Positions 59,701-64,000 of a stretch of 64,000 bases of DNA are shown here, piece after piece. The notes beneath the pieces are model-generated. The model saw only the letters and a list, made by a program, of their open reading frames with translations. It was not told the origin of the DNA and ran no database searches. Location: contig NC_083339.1 of NCBI RefSeq assembly GCF_019175385.1, positions 80,898,120 to 80,962,119 of the forward strand, read 5' to 3'. The position numbers were made by a program, and so were the translations under genes. The DNA is from Lycium barbarum (taxonomy: Eukaryota > Streptophyta > Magnoliopsida > Solanales > Solanaceae). Position 1 is the first letter of the stretch; each line of letters begins with the position of its first letter.

Positions 59701-60041
59701 CTAAGCTTACCCTTCCACTCAAGTCTAGGTGTCCCGGGCATAGCTAAGGTAACGGTCTTAGAGTAACAATCAAGGATGGCATAATACGGGGACAACCAAC
59801 TCATGCCCAAAATGACATCGAAATATACCATATATAGGATCATCAAATGCGCCCAAGTACTATATCCCATGAAAGTAATCGCACAAGAAGGGTAGACGCT
59901 ATCTACCACTACCGAATCCCCAACCGGAGTCGATACATAAATAGGGGCATCAAAAGTATCATACATCATATCCAAGCCCACAGCAAAATATGTAAACACA
60001 TAAGAAAAAGTAGAGTTCGGATCAAATAAAACAGAAGCCAT
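56720..60041 (-). pseudogene. pol: TE8 pol: protease, RT, RNase H, integrase, chromodomain-like end
   Basis: In element sense, protease (from 60041) reads FDPNSTFSYV, with Asn in place of the active-site Gly, then [41 protein letters not shown] and [10 protein letters not shown], where FADD replaces the usual F(I/V)DD. RNase H follows with damaged YCDVSRSS. The integrase HHCC finger ends QCLNFQQ (last Cys is Phe). The core has VIVDRLNKSAHL and SIVSDRGTTFT, but the third catalytic residue, 35 positions on, is Gln (GQSQRT). RYIGPFKILK and a chromodomain-like VRKLRSKEIDSVKVQ segment close it at about 56740. Frameshifts lie near 59400, 58500, 58300, 57720 and 57180, with stops such as those at 57540, 57467 and 57383. 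Confidence 0.85.
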
Positions 60042-61586
60042 CTTGTCATAAACAGAGATAGTACCTGTGATGACAACATCAGAGGCCTCAGCCTCAGGTC
60101 TACCTAGGAAAGCGTACAGATGACCACATCCTCCATTAGCATGTAAACAACCGCAATTACCCTATCCAGTCTGAGCCCCGCCCCTGCCAGGCTGATTTCC
60201 GCCTCTGCCTGCCTGAGGACAGCTTTGGTTAGGCTGAGCACCACCCCTGCCCATGGTGTGGCCGCCCTGCCCTGCCGTGCATGGTTTCTACCCCATACCC
60301 TATGCAAATGGATCTCGGGGAGCATGATACTGAGTCCCCCGTCCACCCTGTCTAAGTCTGGGGCAATACCTCTTAATATGCCCTACCTCACCGCACTCGT
60401 AACATGCACGGTCCAACGTAGGTCGCTGAACAAAATCTGATAAAGCAGTATAACTCCCATACTGACCGGAAGCCTGATAATTTACCCCTGATAGGCCCCC
60501 AGCAAACACCTGCATGGCAGACTGAATCGGACGTCCTGAATAAACCTGTGAACTCTGACCCCTCGAGAAAGAGTTGCTGAAATTCCCATCCCTTCGGGCT
60601 TTCTTCTCTATCTGTTTTGCATGACTATCCTGTCTCATCCCCTCAACAACACGGATGTGCTCCACTACCTCTTGGAATGAAGCTCTAGTGGCTGTAAGCT
60701 CAAGAGCTGATAGCTGAAGTCCTGTGTTAAACCCTTTAACAAAACGCATGATCCTCTCCCCCTCAATAGGCAGCAACTGAAGAGCATATCGAGACAAGAA
60801 ATTGAAACGGGACTCGTACACAGCAGCAGACGAGTTTCCCTGATCAATACTAGCAAGCTAATCGTTCCTTCGGTCCCTCAGAGTATGCAGGACATACTTA
60901 TCTAAGAACACTGAATAGAACTGAAACCAAGTCAACGGAGGTGACCCAGCTGGCCTGCACTCCATATGTGCCCTCCACCATAACTTGGCATCACCCAAGA
61001 ACTTGAAGGTCACAAAATCCACCTCGTACTTGTCCACAGCCCCCACCTTATGGAGCTTCTCATGACAATCTATGATGAACTCGAATGCATCGTTTGACAC
61101 AGTATAATAGAAAATCGGAGGCTTCATTTTAGTGAATCTTCATAACAAATCATTCTCCTCACCAATCATTATCGGCCCTGCAACTGGCCTCGAAAAAGTC
61201 TCAAAATCTGGAACTTCATCAAAATGAGGTGCCACTGCTGCGGCGTGCTGAATCCCCGGAGCTTGAACTTTATCCGAAGTTGGGGCTGCTATCCCTGCGC
61301 CTCTACATGTTGGAACGGCTGGTATAGCCCTGGTTTGTGCTAACCCATGCAACCAATTCAGCACCTGTGCTATCGCATCTGCTATACCAGAAGAAGCTGC
61401 AGCCCCTTGGGGAACTGGTACTACCGCTGGCTTACTTGGTGCGGCTGCATCTGCCGCGGCCTCATAAGGATCCACTAGAAGCTCGGGATCAACTACTGGG
61501 ACTCCACCACCAGTCGATGCCGCCCCTCTACCAACTCCTCTGCCTCCACCTCTGCCTATGGCTGGTGCCGCACGAGTTCTTACCAT
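60042..61586 (-). pseudogene. gag: TE8 gag, in frame but with stops
   Basis: The ATG at 61586 directly follows a pyrimidine-rich TCTCTCTTGCAG acceptor-like site. The N-terminus MVRTRAAPAIGRGGGRG is basic and glycine-rich, then alanine/proline-rich. The Gag core begins after an in-frame TGA at 61142: AFEFIIDCHEKLHKVGAVDKY, FLGDAKLWWRAHM and LTWFQFYSVFLDKYV. A stop near 60858 follows, then YESRFNFLSRYALQLLP and the knuckle CYECGEVGHIKRYC (intact CCHC) at about 60400. The same frame continues through a stop at 60300 into protease, so Gag and Pol were one frame. Confidence 0.85.
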
Positions 61587-61784
61587 CTGCAAGAGAGAAT
61601 GAAGGATAGTCAAATACCAATTTGAATCATCCAAATACCAATTGGAATCAAGTAGCACGAAAGAAAGAAAAGGGAATTTTTCCTAGTGTCTGGTAGCCTC
61701 TCAAAGATAAGTGCAGACGTCTCTTTACCGATCCGCAAGACTCTACTAGACATGTCCTTGTACGACGAGATCGACGAGCCTGAA

Positions 61785-61796
61785 GCTCTGATACCA
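61785..61796 (-). promoter_or_regulatory. TE8 primer binding site and leader
   Basis: The minus strand reads TGGTATCAGAGC, a perfect initiator-Met complement, four bases from the LTR end at 61801. The leader between 61784 and 61587 has GTCTAGTAGAGTCTTG, shared with TE1 and TE2, and a GAGAGGCTACCAGACACTAGG block like theirs. Confidence 0.9.
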
Positions 61797-61800
61797 ACTC

Positions 61801-62705
61801 TGTCACGACCCAACCGGCCATGACTGGCACTCACAGTAACTCCTAGTGGGCGAACCAACACATAAGTCATCTATTCATTCCAGTCCATTTTTATATTAAC
61901 CAATTCAATCAGTTATTAACCATTCAAGCACAAGATAAAATCAAATTATGTCATGCCATAAAACAATGAAGTAAATGCGGAAGTCCTTACTATTACAAAC
62001 CCCGAATATCTTAAAGTCACCGTACAAGGACTCTAATCTAAAACATGTCTAAGGAATGTTATCTGTCTAAATAAATAATCAAAAATGTCTGGAATAGAAA
62101 TAGACATCATAAAAGAAGACCTTCAGGCAGCCTGGCATGGATAGAAGTTCACCCTAAATCTGTCAGCAACAGCCTCAATGCTAGATATGAGGAAGGGTAG
62201 CAGTCTCTGCATCACAATTTGCACTTAAAGAATGCAATAAGGTAGTATCAGTACAAACACTATGTATCGGTAGATATCATAGGCCGACTAAGATTAGTAT
62301 CATGTAAACATCATAAAATCAATAAAATAGACAAGCTAGCCAACAAGACGACACCAATAGCCCAACAACAAATCAACTAGGGATATTATGAATCAAGTCA
62401 CTCAAAGATATAAAAAATCAAATCAATAGAAACACAAACGGGAGCAAGTCCACCAACAATAACCATATACTCACTGTACACACATGCTAACTGATGCCAT
62501 TGCTCAGTAGTCATGACCTACAGGGGACCCATGTCTCCATGTAATACTCGTTTAGGATACTCATCGTACCCGAACCATAATTCCTCCGCTCCAGAAAGAA
62601 CCTCGGACGCGGTTCACATCATGTACCACTCATTTTTGTAACGAACATCGAACGTCGAGCCCATAATCTAGGTCACATCCTCACCTTAGTCAATGTGCCT
62701 TTTTT

Positions 62706-62740
<35 letters not shown>

Positions 62741-63340
62741 GCATTAGTATTTCTTATCCTCTTGTTTTCAATACTCAAATCATCATTTTGTATCACAATT
62801 TCACCGAGAAGATCATATTACTTCTCACTACAACAACAACAAATTGTAGGTTCAACACAATGAATAGGGGCACGAAGCCCACACAGCCACTCAATCATTT
62901 GCATATAGGAGTTCAACCATACACATCATGTTTAAAGACTAGACATGCTTTCTCTTATCGAATTCACAACACATACAATTAACTAATCAAAGGCTAACTC
63001 AAGTAGACCGTAACCTACCTCAAACATAGAGCTGAAACAATGCAAATCACTCCGTTACAGCTTTTCCCTTCCATAAGGCCTCGAAACGCTCAAAGTCTAG
63101 AAAATAGAATGCTCAATGAGTCATAATTACTCTAGTCACAAAGTCAATTCAAGAACACCCTCTTTTTAGCCCCATTCCCGTGGGTGAATGATTTCTAGGT
63201 GTAAACCAGCCTAACAATGGCCTTAGTAACCACCAATCATCAATTTATAAAGATATCTAATCAAAACATCAATTACAATTAGTCTCTATGGTCGAGCAAC
63301 AATTTTTATGAAACCCTAAGTCTCAATTCACTTATTTCGT
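61801..63340 (-). repeat. TE8 5' LTR, 3' part only
   Basis: Matches 54255-55763 with about ten percent difference. Its promoter half (equivalent to 55764-56664, including the palindromes and the donor-like site) is absent before the joint at 63340/63341. It holds an AC/AT microsatellite at 62706-62740. Confidence 0.85.
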
Positions 63341-64000
63341 GAATCTTAAACAGCCCAATGTACCTCAGTTTAAGCTTGTCCTTCTTCCCAAACCTCATCA
63401 GACCCTTCATGGGTGAGACCTTTAACAATACTTGCTCTCCCTCTCCAAATTCAAGATCCCGAACCTTACGGTCTGCATACTTCTTTTTGCCTACTCTGTG
63501 CTGCCAGAAGCTTAGATTGAATCACCTTCACCTTCTCTAAGGACTCTCTCAGAAGGTCCCTACTCCAAGGTCTTACCTCAAACGCATCAAACCACCCAAT
63601 AGGATACCTACGCCTCAATCCATACAACGTCTCAGACGGAGCCATGTCAATGCTCGAGTGGTAGCTATTATTATATGCAAACTTGGCCAATGGTAAGAAC
63701 TGATCCCAATGACCAGCAAAGTCTAACACACAAGCCCAAAACATATCTTCAAGAACCTGAATGGTCCGCTGGGACTGCCCGTCAGTCTGAGGGTGGAAAG
63801 TTATACTACGGTCCAACCTAGTACCCAATTCCTCATGCCAATACTCCCAAAATCTTGATGTGAACGTTGTGCCTCTATCGGACACAATCGAAATAGGAAC
63901 CCCATGAAGCCTAACCACCTTACGAATGTAGATCTTCGCTAATTTCTCTGCATCATAGGTTATCCGCATCGAAATTAAGTGGGCCGACTTATTCAACCTG
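63341..64000 (-). pseudogene. pol: Second copy of TE8 integrase segment (window-edge partial)
   Basis: Corresponds base for base to 57050-57709 (offset 6291) with about five differences. In this copy 63466-63996 is open for 176 codons: NKSAHLISMRITYDAEKLAK, SDRGTTFTSRFWEYWHE, TFHPQTDGQSQRTIQ, CVLDFAGHWDQFLPLAKFAY and LYGLRRRYPIGWF. The catalytic Glu position is Gln here too. The domain is cut by the window end on one side and by the duplication joint on the other, so it cannot work alone. Confidence 0.85.

Larger units (their letters stand above)
54255..64000 (-). mobile_element. TE8: chromovirus inserted in TE3, with tandem duplication at the right edge
   Basis: Minus orientation: 3' LTR 56664-54255, pol and gag 61586-56720, primer site 61796-61785, LTR from 61801 rightwards. 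At 63341 the LTR switches to integrase sequence identical in position to 57050 onwards. The two LTR starts (54255 and 61801) differ at about ten of 92 bases, so the element is old, while the integrase copies differ by about five bases in 660. The base before the left end is preceded by GGGGC. The matching target duplication would be beyond the window. Confidence 0.85.

Overview
The window is plant nuclear DNA made almost entirely of nested LTR retrotransposons, with no host gene, rRNA or tRNA that I can support. The Ty3/Gypsy pol domains, initiator-Met primer sites, LTRs opening TGTTACACC and closing GTGACA, and the mix of chromovirus and Tat/Ogre elements point to a dicot, probably Solanaceae. 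The family assignment is inference.

Layout. 1-5593 is TE1 (minus), a non-autonomous element whose 3.35 kb LTR is longer than its 1.25 kb interior. 6100-12535 is TE2 (plus), with perfect GATTT target duplications, a nearly intact gag and most of pol deleted. 12541-16625 is AT-rich sequence with decayed LTR fragments. From 16626 to 54254 lies TE3 (plus), a large Tat/Ogre-type element with a roughly 6.1 kb LTR, an extra 5' ORF, a second acidic ORF, gag, protease, RT and two RNase H domains. TE3 is broken by three insertions: TE4 (20007-39803, plus, chromovirus, TSD AATGG), solo LTR TE7 (45673-47941, minus, TSD ATTAG) and TE8 (54255 to past the window end, minus, chromovirus). TE4 is itself broken by TE5 (24991-36354, minus, non-autonomous, TSD CGATG), and TE5 holds solo LTR TE6 (31198-33702, minus). 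The nest is therefore four levels deep, and target duplications order the insertions as TE3, TE4, TE5, TE6.

How the parts relate. All coding regions except the TE2 gag and the last TE8 integrase piece carry stops or frameshifts, so nothing here looks autonomous. TE1, TE2, TE4, TE5 and TE8 come from related families that share small cis signals despite diverged LTRs: a leader block after the primer site, a hairpin just before the polypurine tract, a stem-loop late in the LTR, palindrome clusters upstream of TATA, and a splice-donor-like AG|GTATGT or AG|GTAAGT in the LTR. Several also have a pyrimidine-rich AG acceptor right before the first ATG. The most interesting hypothesis is that these elements splice from LTR to gag, separating a translated mRNA from an unspliced genomic RNA that keeps the primer site and leader.

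The right edge (63341-64000) repeats 57050-57709 with about five differences and joins mid-LTR to integrase. This is best explained as a tandem duplication of a 6291-bp unit that continues past the window.
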